NCBI GenBank assembly: GCA_036927565.1
Contig: JAYESD010000008.1
Location: forward strand, 115,056,279 to 115,120,278
DNA: 64,000 bases
From: Tuctoria greenei
Taxonomy: Eukaryota; Streptophyta; Magnoliopsida; Poales; Poaceae
Reading direction: 5' to 3'
Shown here: one piece after another, positions 1 through 9,576 of the stretch
How positions within the stretch are numbered: the first letter of the stretch is position 1
Layout of the letters: each line of letters starts with the position of its first letter
Notes under the pieces: model-generated
Seen by the model: only the letters and a program-made list of their open reading frames with translations
What the model was told of the DNA's origin: nothing
The model's database searches: none
Program-made: the position numbers and the translations under genes

Positions 1-608
1 GTAGGTGGTGACAGCCCTATCTGTCCTTTGTAATCCTCCACGTTCGGCTATGCCACAGGCTCTTGGCGGGAGTCGCCCTAGTATTGCTAGGGGTAAGCTC
101 ATGCCCGATGTGTTGAACCATATAGCATAAGTATTCACAATTGACCTTGCTTATGGATAATAAGTTTAGGCTATGTATATGTACAATAGAGCATAGTAGG
201 AGTACCTCTATAATTCTCAACCTTAACTAACCTCTAGGATCCTCTTATCCCCCTTAGACTTGAAAGCTCTTGTGTGTGTCACACTACCTCCACTATTATT
301 CTATCCATCCTTACTAGATTCTTACCTAGACCTTTATACCCTTTCCACTTGATGATTGTTATATCTCTTCTCTGCCTTCCTTTGGGATCAAATAAATGAC
401 ACCCTTGGGAATACTCTTAAGAGAAAATGCTACAATGATATTTCTGTGCGCTTGCAGAATTCACTCTGTGATCCAATAGAAATATTAACAAGCATTTCTG
501 ACACATCAGTTGGAGATGTCTAGTTAATGGTGCATAAGAAATACCAACAAGCATTTCTGGCGCCGTTGCTGGGGATGATGTGTTAGTATATCTTAGGAGC
601 CGTTAACA
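1..608 (+). mobile_element. Athila-type LTR, 3' portion (cut by window start)
   Basis: This is the right-hand part of a long terminal repeat read on the plus strand. It matches by eye the reverse-strand LTRs of element D (22287 onward and 30067 onward) and, less closely, the LTR of F near 58140-58660. Its right edge GCCGTTAACA (599-608) mirrors the TGTTGACGGC start of these LTRs. A nearly intact tRNA-Asp-type primer site lies inside it at 558-574, before the true edge. No primer site follows 608, so this is a 3' LTR or a solo LTR; the rest lies outside the window. It is inserted in the antisense ORF of element B. Confidence 0.8.
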
Positions 609-2560
609 CTGGCACAGTCTCCGAGACTGCAGTTGGCACCGAAGCTGCCATTCCTGTTCTCAACACTATGGAAACAGAGAATAGAGAATTCAAGACAAAG
701 CAAGAAACAAAACCAAGACACGAAGTAAAGATCCAGCCCTTACCTAGGAACATTGCCACTCCAGTCGGCATGGATTTTCTTCCTCGGACGCCTGGAGCTA
801 GAGCCCGTCATCGTCGGTGTGGTGGAAGCACCGGGCTCCGAACCAAGTGTTGAGCTAGTACCTCCATCTTCGGGGGTTTCACTCCAGACCAAGAGCCCTC
901 CGCTGGCACCAGGACTGGAGTCGACTTGCCGGACCCAATGTCCTTTGCGGACACTAGAGCCGAAGGAATTTTGGAGCTAGAGGCACAACCATCAAAGACT
1001 TCAACCGAGGCTGAGGGGTCGCTTCTCTTGGAGTATCCCTCACATAGCTACCGTCGCTTCTAGCCAACTTCCGCTTGCGGCTCAGGGTGACGACGGGATC
1101 TTTCCCCTTCCACGGCTTGAGGTCAACTCTTTGGACGATGGAGCCGTGGGACCTTTTCCTTTGCGCTAAATGGCGCAGGTCCAGATCCTTCATGTGAACA
1201 AGGAGCTCCGAAAATCACGATCCCTGCTGGATGAGTGCTTCTATGCCTCTCCGCAAGGCCTAAGTCATCAAGCATCGACATCTTCCTCCGCAGCTCTCTC
1301 CTGAACTCTAGGGACATGTGTAGGGGCATAAACTCCGCTGGAGGTGTTAGATCGTGGGGATTTATGGCTACGTGGTGCATCTTTTGGAGATGAAGCTTCA
1401 AAGCCTTTTCATCCAAATTTGTCCCGATGCTAACAGCAATCCTGTATGGATCCATTTCTCCACTGAATGCCCATGCTAGCCATTCCCTCGTCTTCAGTGA
1501 ATCCTAACGGTTGGTCAGAAAGTTTGCAATCACAATTAGAGGAGTCACTCCTTCGTCCATGCAATTCTGGATCCTCGATTGGGTTGTACTCCTCCGACAG
1601 CTGCGGGAGCACCTCCCAAGCGTGAGTTAGTGGTGGGAAGGCCTTCAGGTAGTTCCAGCCTATCGTTACGATCCACCCTGACGATTACCCAGACCCTTCT
1701 TCTAGCCATCACATTTCCCGGAAGGAAACGTCTTCAAGTACTTGAATGCAGAATTCTTTTGCTTCACAAAGTTATAGAAGCCAAGGAGCTGATTTCCTTT
1801 CCCAGTTGTGTGGATAGTGAAGAAGGCCCGGGAGAGCTCAACGCAGGGCGGCACACCCACCCACATCTCGCAAAAGTGGACGAATGTCACCACTAGCAAG
1901 AAGGAGTGGGGGCCGAGGTGGTGAAGCTACAACCCGTAGAAGGCCAACAGCATCAGCAAGAAGCTAGAGAACAGTTGGATGAGCCCCACCATGGCGAACG
2001 CCAAAAAATACACGATCTCGTTGGCACTTTCCTTCTTGAAGGGGAGCTTGCCGAAGCGAATTGAGTTGTTGAAGGAATCTCTCTATCACCCCATGTAGGT
2101 GCAGACTCTCGACAACTCGGTGTCGGTCTTGATCCTGCTTTGGGGAAGTCCAAACTCCATTGTCGCAAAGTGGAGTAGAAGGGGAAAAGTGTTGCAAAGG
2201 TGGAGAGCTCTAAGCGCAAGATCAAATGATAGTGTATGGAGTTCTCTTCCTGTTGAAACTTTCCCTTATTAGTAAACCTCCGCAACGCATGGATGGAAAT
2301 TACATTCTGACTCGAGTCATGGATAACCTCATCAATGACAAGGGGGCCCGGTCCACTTTGTTAAAAAGTCGCACCAGGTGAACCATTGTCATGATGAGAA
2401 GTTGTAAGCCCGAGGGCGGCAGCCTAACAGGGCTACAAAGATTACGCTGGGAACCGATACGAATTTTGTATTGGGAACCACCGACCTTCAATTGCGTGAG
2501 ATTCGCACGCCAAGATCCCACTCACCATATCAAGAAGGGCCACGCGGCGATGGCATAACT
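609..2560 (-). pseudogene. Decayed antisense ORF of element B (Transposase_28-like)
   Basis: On the minus strand, translated pieces follow the antisense ORF of element A in the same order. The best-preserved piece (1899 down to 1702) shares with A (32602 down) the track FVHFCxMWVGxPPCVEL followed by FFTIHTTGxG and FKYxKxFPSGK. This resembles the plant 'putative gypsy type transposon' family (Pfam Transposase_28). Pieces at 2521-2300, 2285-1953, 1612-1430 and 1455-1123 lie in different frames, so several frameshifts and stops separate them. An intron equivalent to the one in A is suggested by a minus-strand CCTAGGTAAG donor near 743. Its cellular role is unknown. Confidence 0.65.
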
Positions 2561-2673
2561 GTGTGTCATCATCTCAACAACCCAGGAAAAGACTTTGAAG
2601 CAGCAGTGCGGGAATCAATAATGGCCCCACTTCCAGTAGCATAACCTCTCCCTGAGGTGGGCCCTAGGGACAC

Positions 2674-3514
2674 TGTCAATACCCTGCATACTGGGTACCC
2701 CTTGGTACCGTAAACAAAGCCATGGAGTTCCTATATTCAGGTGGCAGACGTCCGAAGGGAATACACGTCCCGCAGTATTGGATCTACCTCCCTCCATAGG
2801 GTGGCTCCGGTAGTACCACGTGTCCAGAAGAGTCGGACCTGCCTCCCTTGGTCAGGTAGCTCCAATGGTGCCACGTGTCTTGCAGAGCCAGACCTTGCCT
2901 CTCTCCTCAGAGAAGCTCTGGCACTGCCACGTGTCCAATAGCACCATACCTATCCCCAGTAGAGGGAAGCTCCGGAGAAGCCACGTGTCAACACCCAGAC
3001 CTAAGTCTGCAACGGGAAGACAGTGGGATCTCCAACGACGCAGACATTCAAGGGCCATCTATTTACTGTTACAAGACCTGGTTAACATGTCATTAATGAT
3101 ATATTAATAACGCATGATCAGAAGGCTATCAAGACTGGGAACACTGCAATTAAGGCACACTATCATGCCATTAATTACCCTTAACACCATAGAACATGTA
3201 TAGGGCAGTGATTACAGCCGGGGCCACCTATCAGACCAGGCACAAACTGTAACAGCCAGTCCTTAGCATATAAAACGGTAGCGCTGCACGGTAGAAGGAC
3301 AACTTATCTCAGGCCATCTCATACACACTCAAGCTCATATAATCAACAGACACACCCCGTGGAGTAGGGTATTACGCTTAGGTGGCCCAAACCACATAAA
3401 ACTCTCAGTGCTCACCTCTTGTCTCAATCTTGACTCGCGCCCCAACCGAATACGAACCTCCGCGGACTACTTCTTAGTAGTACCGAGGGAAGTGTCCTAG
3501 TCCACACTTCGACA
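2674..3514 (+). repeat. 3' LTR of Tat-like element B
   Basis: Starts TGTCAATACC and ends ACACTTCGACA, giving short inverted ends (TGTC and GACA). It aligns by eye with the LTRs of A along its length: a G-box array in the 5' half, a TATA box (TATAAAA, 3269-3275), and a segment near 3350-3430 containing 'GGAGTAGGGTATTACGCT', which recurs in the LTRs of A and E. A purine-rich tract, AGGTGGGCCCTAGGGA (about 2655-2670), lies just upstream as the likely polypurine tract. Confidence 0.85.
2817..2987 (+). promoter_or_regulatory. Four-copy G-box (CACGTG) array in LTR of B
   Basis: CACGTG occurs at 2817-2822, 2872-2877, 2928-2933 and 2982-2987, spaced 55, 56 and 54 bases apart. Each sits in a repeating unit of the type 'AAGCTCyGG...GCCACGTGTC'. 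The CACGTG core is the plant G-box, bound by bZIP and bHLH factors, and an ACGT core is also found in ABREs. Activity here is inferred only. Confidence 0.7.
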
Positions 3515-4054
3515 GATACCACTACTATATGATTATCGTCCTCCCTCTAATGACATATAGTGGTCCAAGATCCATATTCACTAATTCCTAGTGAGCTTTG
3601 GCTTCACTGTTAGAAAATTAGCAACATAGGTAAACAACAATTGTTAATCATATTCCTATATGACTCTTGTTTATTGGGTTACATCCAATGTCGTGACTCC
3701 CAACGCTATGCCATAAAGCCTAAAACTGTTTTGGTAGCTTTGTTGAGTAAACTAGTACTATGCATGTGAATGTCCAACATTCACCCTATTCATTATGATA
3801 CATGATGGTATTTTTTTTGGAAAACCTACCACACAATGATCAAATCGACATAGGTGCAGCTATTGATAAATGGCATCAAATACTCAAATTGCGAGGGAAG
3901 CTATTCTATCATGACAAAACATCCACCATATGAAAAACATGAAAAGAATAGTAATACGAGAAAATAAACATCACAGGCATATGATCATATCATATTATGA
4001 AAAATATGACCATTAGAATCATAGCGATCTCCATCGCCATGGTTCCATCATGAC
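3515..4054 (-). repeat. SIRE/Maximus-like copia LTR, left (3') portion with primer-site remnant
   Basis: Removing element A joins this segment to 34338-35692. Read on the minus strand, the joined sequence begins TGTTGGTGATATGCCTAAG at 35692, a start typical of SIRE/Maximus LTRs. The exact LTR end is uncertain: CTAACA at about 3608 is one candidate, or the LTR may run nearer 3525. The minus strand reads GTGGTATC at 3522-3515, which looks like the start of the copia primer site TGGTATCAGAGC, cut by the edge of element B. Confidence 0.6.
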
Positions 4055-4198
4055 TGTCGGTACCCTGCGTACCGGGTATCCTTTAGTACCGCGAAGAGTA
4101 CAAGAGAATTCTACCTGTCAGAGTTGAAGGTCTTCTCGGGCCCCACATGTCACATTACGCTGGGACTGCTCCCCTCGTATAGGTAGCTCCTGGGTCAA

Positions 4199-4370
4199 CA
4201 CGTGTAAAGGAAAACCGGAACTAAGCTCTCAACGAAGGAAAGCTCCGGTGCCGACACGTGTACAATAGCCCCGGACCTAACCCCCAGCAGAGAGGAGCTC
4301 CAGTGCCGACACGTGTACAGCAGCCCCGGACCTAACCTCCCGTAAGGGAAAGCTATGGAGCTTCAACGTG
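4199..4370 (+). promoter_or_regulatory. G-box array in 5' LTR of A
   Basis: CACGTG at 4199-4204, 4255-4260 and 4310-4315, and a degenerate AACGTG at 4365-4370, spaced 55-56 bases. The equivalent of the fourth site in the 3' LTR is intact (33704-33709), so the degenerate copy probably mutated after insertion. The spacing matches the arrays in B and E. Confidence 0.7.
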
Positions 4371-4649
4371 TGGAGCATCCGAACCTTCATCGATGACAGT
4401 GGCAGATCTCCTTCAGCACGAACAATCAAGGGTAATTAAAGCGGCAGTTACAAGATGTAATTACGTGTCGTTAAAGTTGAATTAAAGACACGCGATCAGA
4501 GCACTATTAATAGGGGTAACGCAGCCATTAAGGCACACTATCACATTATTAATCATGCTTAATACTCTTTAGACAGTGCATTAGGCCATTAAATACGGCA
4601 GGGCCACATGTCGGGCCAGGCAAGCTTTGTAACGGTCAGTCCTAAGAAC

Positions 4650-4658
4650 TATAAAAGG
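4650..4658 (+). promoter_or_regulatory. TATA box of the A LTR
   Basis: TATAAAAGG, about 400 bases after the LTR start. The same motif occurs in the 3' LTR at 34069 and in the LTR of E at 51742. It is the expected core promoter for the element transcript. Confidence 0.65.
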
Positions 4659-4916
4659 GATGTATTGCACGTACCCAAGGGGGGCCGATCGAAACACATC
4701 GCATTTGAGCTGACCCAGATACTAGCAAACAAACTCGCACAATACAACTACACAAATCCCTTGGAGTAGGGTGTTACGCTCAGGCGGCCCGAACAACGTA
4801 AATCTCTGGTGTCATCATCTTGATCCTGATCTGTGCGTACCCCAACCATAAAAGAAACTCCGCAGGCTGCTTCTTAGCAGGTCTGGGGGAAGTGTTGTAT
4901 CAAACACTTCGACATT

Positions 4917-4935
4917 TGACGCGCCAGGTAGGGGG
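4917..4935 (+). other. Primer-binding site of element A
   Basis: TGACGCGCCAGGTAGGGGG begins two bases after the 5' LTR. It resembles the TGGCGCGCCAGGTAGGGG primer sites found in grass Tat-like elements, with one mismatch near its start. Confidence 0.7.
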
Positions 4936-4951
4936 CTGCCGAGATCACAAG

Positions 4952-6619
4952 ATGGCGAATTCAGCTGTTGGATCCTCCAATGGCAACCATGTTGGACAAC
5001 CTGCTGGAGGCAATCCCTCCAACGCCCAACAACCAGTAGGTGTCATTGTTCCAGCAGGCGCTATGGCACCACTACCACCATTTGTTCCGGCAAACAATGT
5101 TGGTCAAGAAGATGGGGCTTCTGCATCGATCACTGCATCGACAAACAACAATCTTGAGCACGCGCTCATTGCTGCGCGAGCTCTCCTACAACACCCACTG
5201 CCTCCAGGTGCACCCCAGGGTGCTATGGAGCAGTGGAGGGCTGATGTTGACCATCAGGTCACAGCTGCGGCTGTAGGCATCAACAATCAAGGTCCTCCCC
5301 CTTCGGGGCGAGCACCATCTCAACAACGGACCTTGTCGGGCTGACTTGGTCCGCAAGTTTTGCAGCAGAGGAGACATGCTGCATCTCAGCAGGTGACTTT
5401 GTTGCCTCCCGGGGCACGACGCACCCACACCATCACCAGGATTCTGACTCATGACCTGCGGTCAGAATTGGATCGCCGTTACCGGCAGCAGGATGGTCGT
5501 GTCCATATCGAGCATGCTCGTGAGAGACGAAAGGCTCGGGACAACCCTGCTCCTCAAGGAGTAGGAGGAGGTTGTTCTGCCGTGGCCATGCACTTACGCA
5601 TGGCCAAATGGCCACAGAATTTTGGGCCTCACTTGCCAGAAAAATTCAACGGGACCGTCAACCCCGTCGAATTCCTTCAAATTTACTCTACTGCCATACC
5701 GGCAGCGGGAGGTGATGAGGCTGTAATGGCCAATAACTTCCCAGTGGCTTTAACTGGGACTCCAAGGTCCTGGTTCATGAGTCTTCCACCCGACTCCATT
5801 AATAGTGGGGCGGAGCTGTGCCAACAATTCACTGCCAACTTCGGGAGCTCCTACACCCGACCCGACATTGAATTGGACCTATTTGCCGTAAAGCAAACAT
5901 CACGGGAATCGCTATGATCCTTCATCCAGCGGTTCTCTCAGGTACGAAATACCATCCCTTCATTGTCGAGCTCTTTTGTTATCATTGCATTCAGACAGGG
6001 CGTTCGAGATAAGAAGATGCTGGAGAAGCTGGCTATTAAAGAAGTTACCAGCGTCACGGAACTCATCAGCCTAGCCGACAAATGTGCTAGAGCTGCAGTG
6101 GGTCGTGAAATGCATTCTAAGCCAGCTCCAGAGGCCAACCAGAAGTCCTCCGAAACTGAAGCTGCTACCTCCGGTAGGGGCAAGAAGAAAAAGAAGCCCA
6201 ACGGCAAAAAGAAGCTGTCGGCCAGCACACCAGCTGTTGCTGCTGCCTCAGCTCCTGGTGGCCGGGGGCCACACCCCGAGAAGCGGCCTCGTCCTTCATC
6301 AGAAAGACGGCAATAGTTCCAAAGCAGTGTGTCCGATTCACAAGACGAACCGACACAGCTGTGAAGAGTGCTGGGAGGTCCAGAACCTTGCTGAGTGCTA
6401 TAACAAGCGCCAGAAAGAAGCTCCTTTCCGTCAAAGGGAAGGAAAACAAAAAGTTGACGAAGCTCTAGCTGAAGAGGAGCTAAGTTTCCAGGCCCCCCAA
6501 AAGGTCTTGAAAGCCGTTTATAACACTGTCGATGACGACTCCGACGTCTTTGACAACGAGCGTCGGAAGACCCTGAACACCATCTATGGTGGTTCTTTGG
6601 ACATCACCTCCCACTGCTA
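4952..6619 (+). pseudogene. gag: gag of element A, broken
   Basis: The likely start is ATG at 4952, just after the primer site; reading can begin in frame at 4820 inside the LTR, but that part is not gag. In-frame stops occur at 5342 and 5915, and a frameshift near 6310 moves reading to another frame up to about 6619. The capsid-like retrotransposon gag domain lies at about 5590-6070 and includes PEKFNGTVNPVEFLQIYST, PRSWFMSLP and GVRDKKMLEKLA. A lysine-rich, basic stretch follows (about 6170-6220), then a CPIHKTNRHSCEEC track that probably stands in for a nucleic-acid-binding knuckle. The product would package element RNA. It cannot be made intact here. The order matches gag of E. Confidence 0.85.
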
Positions 6620-7300
6620 AGGCGGAGCCACATCGGAAGTGGATGGATACTCCCATCATTTTAGATGCTTCGGATAGCCCCCGAAACATGATTGGGGCTG
6701 GCCAACTCCCGCTGATGGTGTCACCTACCATTAACAATATTCAAATCCACCATGTAATGGTGGATGGAGGTTCCGGGATAAACCTTAGAAGCTTCAAAGC
6801 TTCAGCTTCGGCCTTTGGACCTTCGACCATCTCGACCTTTCTCTAGAGTAGGTCCAGGAAACATTACTCCTCTCGGTTCTATCGCACTCCCAATGACCTT
6901 CGGGACTCGAGAGAACTATCGAACTGAGAAATTGGTCTTCGACATTGCGTAGATCAGTCTGCCATTTAATGCCATTCTAGGCACGCCAGCTTTATACAAG
7001 TTCATGGCTGCTGCCCATTATGGCTACTTGGTGTTGAAGATGCCAACACTCACGGGTGTTCTCCAGATCCGCGGAGATCACACCGCAGGAGTTACCGCTC
7101 TAGAAGAACTCTATGAGCTTACCACAGCGCAAGAGGAAGCATCTGGAAAGGAGCCAGTGCTGAATCCTCCGAGCATTCGCCATAAAGGCTCTACCTCCGC
7201 ACCCCGTGTGCAACCAAGCAGCGACACCGACGTTCCCGTCAAGGTCGTCCAAATTGGTTCCGATGTTGCTTAGACTACCCGTATATCAGGGGGTCTGAAA
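6620..7300 (+). pseudogene. Retropepsin-like protease of element A, broken
   Basis: Homologous to the protease of E (about 53990-54680). Visible motifs are KWMDTPIILDASDSPRNM, then VMVDGGSGINL near 6755-6785, where the active-site Asp-Gly pair is expected. A frame break follows near 6840 and a stop at about 6950. The C-terminal part resumes at about 6990 (YKFMAAAHYGYLVLKMP). An aspartic protease of this kind would cut the gag-pol polyprotein. Reading frames change at least twice, so it is inactive as it stands. Confidence 0.75.
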
Positions 7301-8390
7301 AACAAATAGGAACTCGTGCTCATCACTTTCCTCAGGGCTAATGTTGATGTGTTTGCTTGGCAACTATCACAAATGCCTGGGATCCATAGGGAGGTGATTG
7401 AGCACAATTTGAAGATTTACCCAGACGCACGACCAGTACACCAGAAGCCCCATAAACAGTCAATTAAGCGACAAAACTTCATCCGACAGTAAATCAAGAA
7501 GTTGCTCAAAGATGGATTCATCCGGGAAGTCTTCCATCCAAAATGGCTGGAAAACCCAGTTGTTGTACCCAAGGCCAGGGGGAAGCTTTGGATGTGTATC
7601 GACTACACCACCTTAAATAAGGCATGTCCAAGGGATCAATTTCCACAACCTAGAATATATCAGATAGTGGACTCCACCTCTGGGTGTGAGCTATTGTGTT
7701 TCTTAGATGCATATTCTGGATATCATCAAATCCAAATACCTAAGGAAGATGAAGAGCATACTGCCTTCATAGCAGTAGATGGATTGTACTGTTATACTAC
7801 CATGCCATTCGGTCTTAAAAATGCCGCTTCAACATTTGTGCGAGCTATGTACAAAACATTTGGAGAGCTAATTAGAGACTTGGTGGAGGTTTATGTCGAA
7901 GACATCGTTTTGAAGATCAAAAACAAGGAATCACTTCTTAACAATTTACAAGCCGTCTTCAACAAGCTGCACACCACGCGCACCAAGCTGAACCCGGACA
8001 AATGTGTCTTCGGGGTTAGCTCCAGGAAGCTTCTCGGTTTGTTGGTGACTCACTGAGGAATTGAAGAAAATCCGGCAAAGATTAACGCCATAGAATATAT
8101 GCGCCCCTCAGCCCGCATTAAAGATGTCCAGAAGCTAACTGGATGCCTAGCTGTGCTAAGCCGATTTATCTAAAGGCTGGAAGAACGGGCGCTACCCTTC
8201 TTCAAACTCTTGAGGAAGACCAGACCATTTCATTGGTCTGAAGAAGCAGAAAAGGAGTTCCAAGAGCTGAAACAACTCCTCACCACACTACCAATATTGG
8301 TAGCTCCTAATCCTGGTGAGCCTTTACTGCTTTACATTTCGACAACCACCGAAGTTGTCAGTATGGTCCTGGTCGCAGAAAGACCGGAGC
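7301..8390 (+). pseudogene. Reverse transcriptase of element A, catalytic motif changed
   Basis: A Ty3/gypsy reverse transcriptase domain. Clear blocks are FIREVFHPKWLENPVVVPK, CIDYTTLNKACPRD, CFLDAYSGYHQI and MPFGLKNAASTF. The catalytic box reads YVED (7892-7903) instead of YVDD, so one active-site aspartate is replaced. In-frame stops occur at about 7490, 8054 and 8171. The connection domain continues to about 8390. The enzyme would copy element RNA to DNA; this copy cannot do so. Confidence 0.9.
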
Positions 8391-8720
8391 CACAACCAAT
8401 CCAGGAGTCCAGACCCCTCCAAGGGGGTCCGGAATCACCTAAAGACGTGGCTGGGTCTCAGCTCCTAGACACGGAACCCTTAAAACAAAATGCAAGGGGT
8501 TCAACCTCATACATTTGAGGAGGTTCACCTAGCTAACCAAGATGATCTAGATCTTCCTAGTGAAGACCGGGTTCAACAAGAAGGTGTTTTGGACCCCCTC
8601 CGGGAGGGTCCAAGAAGCACAGCCTGAAGGTCCAGAACCCTCCAGGGTCCGGGTCGATGGAGAGGAAGCTCCAGGACCTTCTAAAAGGGTCCGGACCATC
8701 TAGCGCCCAGTGTACTTCAT
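8391..8720 (+). other. RT-RNase H spacer of element A
   Basis: About 330 bp between the RT connection domain and RNase H, rich in imperfect repeats of a GGTCC(G)GA-like word (for example CCAAGGGGGTCCGGAATC, CCGGGAGGGTCC, AGGGTCCGGGTCGAT). Element E has a corresponding but shorter and unlike spacer at about 55763-55998. No domain is recognised. Confidence 0.5.
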
Positions 8721-9576
8721 CTGTGAAGTACTCCACGACGCCAAGACAAGATACATTAAGGTGCATAAGTTGCTTTACGCAGTTCTTATTGCCTCAAGGA
8801 AGCTTTGTCACTACTTCCAAGCCCACAAAATATCAGTGGTAACTACTTTTCCACTGCGTGCTATTTTTCATAACCCTAATTCTACTGGGAACATTGCAAA
8901 GTGGGCAGCAGAACTGGCAGAATTTGACCTAGAATTCGTGTCAAGACAAGCAATCAAAAGTCAAGCCTTGGCTGACTTCGTGGCGGAATGGACCCCCTCT
9001 CCATCAAACCCTGGGGGCCACAGTGAGCATAAACCAGAACTTAAAGTTCTGGTATTTACTGAACGCCACTGGACCCTCTACATCGACGGCTCCGTGCAAA
9101 AGCAGGGGGCTGGAGCTAGAATCCTTCTCTTGGCTCCAACTGAGGAGAAGGTCGAGTACATGGTACACCTTGATTTCAAGGCAACCAACAATATGGCGGA
9201 GTATGAAGCCCTCATCTATGGACTCAAGGTGGCACTATCTTATGGTGTCAAACAACTGTTGGTAAAAGGAGATTCACAACTCATCATCAAACAAGTGAAA
9301 GGTGAATGTTCCTGCAACAATCCTCAATTAGCTGCTTATCACCTTGAAGTCCAGAGGCTTCACAAGGTCTTTGAAGTCCTGGATCTCCATCATGTTCAGC
9401 GTCTTCACAACGCTGAAGCCGACAAACTCTCAATGAAAGCCTCAACCGGAGCTCCAGCTCCTAATGGAATCTTCGTCCGGAGGTTGTCAAAACCAACAGC
9501 TCAGCCTGCCGAACTGAGTGAAGGGGGCGAGACCAGCACTTCGAAGCTGGCGGTCCCGGTGGCCCTACTACCATGG
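8721..9576 (+). pseudogene. RNase H of element A, interrupted by C
   Basis: Reading resumes with [16 protein letters not shown] and continues openly to the insertion point of C at 9576. The RNase H domain shows its acidic residues in DGS (about 9080), [13 protein letters not shown] (about 9187) and KGDSQLI (about 9265), so the acidic set looks present. It is followed by a linker ending in ALLPW. Element C then splits pol; the flanking CATGG duplication marks the site and pol resumes at 17502. Confidence 0.85.

Larger units (their letters stand above)
609..3514 (+). mobile_element. Tat-like Ty3/gypsy element B, 3' part
   Basis: What remains is the region between pol and the 3' LTR, holding an antisense ORF, followed by an 841-bp 3' LTR. 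The order and content match the 3' part of element A (19990-34332). The left side is cut by the Athila-type LTR at 1-608, so gag-pol and the 5' LTR are not visible. The 5 bases after the LTR (GATAC, 3515-3519) would be one copy of the target duplication; its partner is outside the window. Confidence 0.8.
4055..4914 (+). repeat. 5' LTR of element A
   Basis: 860 bp, starting TGTCGGTACC and ending ACTTCGACA. It pairs with 33407-34332, which is longer mainly because of an 80-bp internal duplication. It has a G-box array in its 5' half and a TATA box at 4650. Confidence 0.92.
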
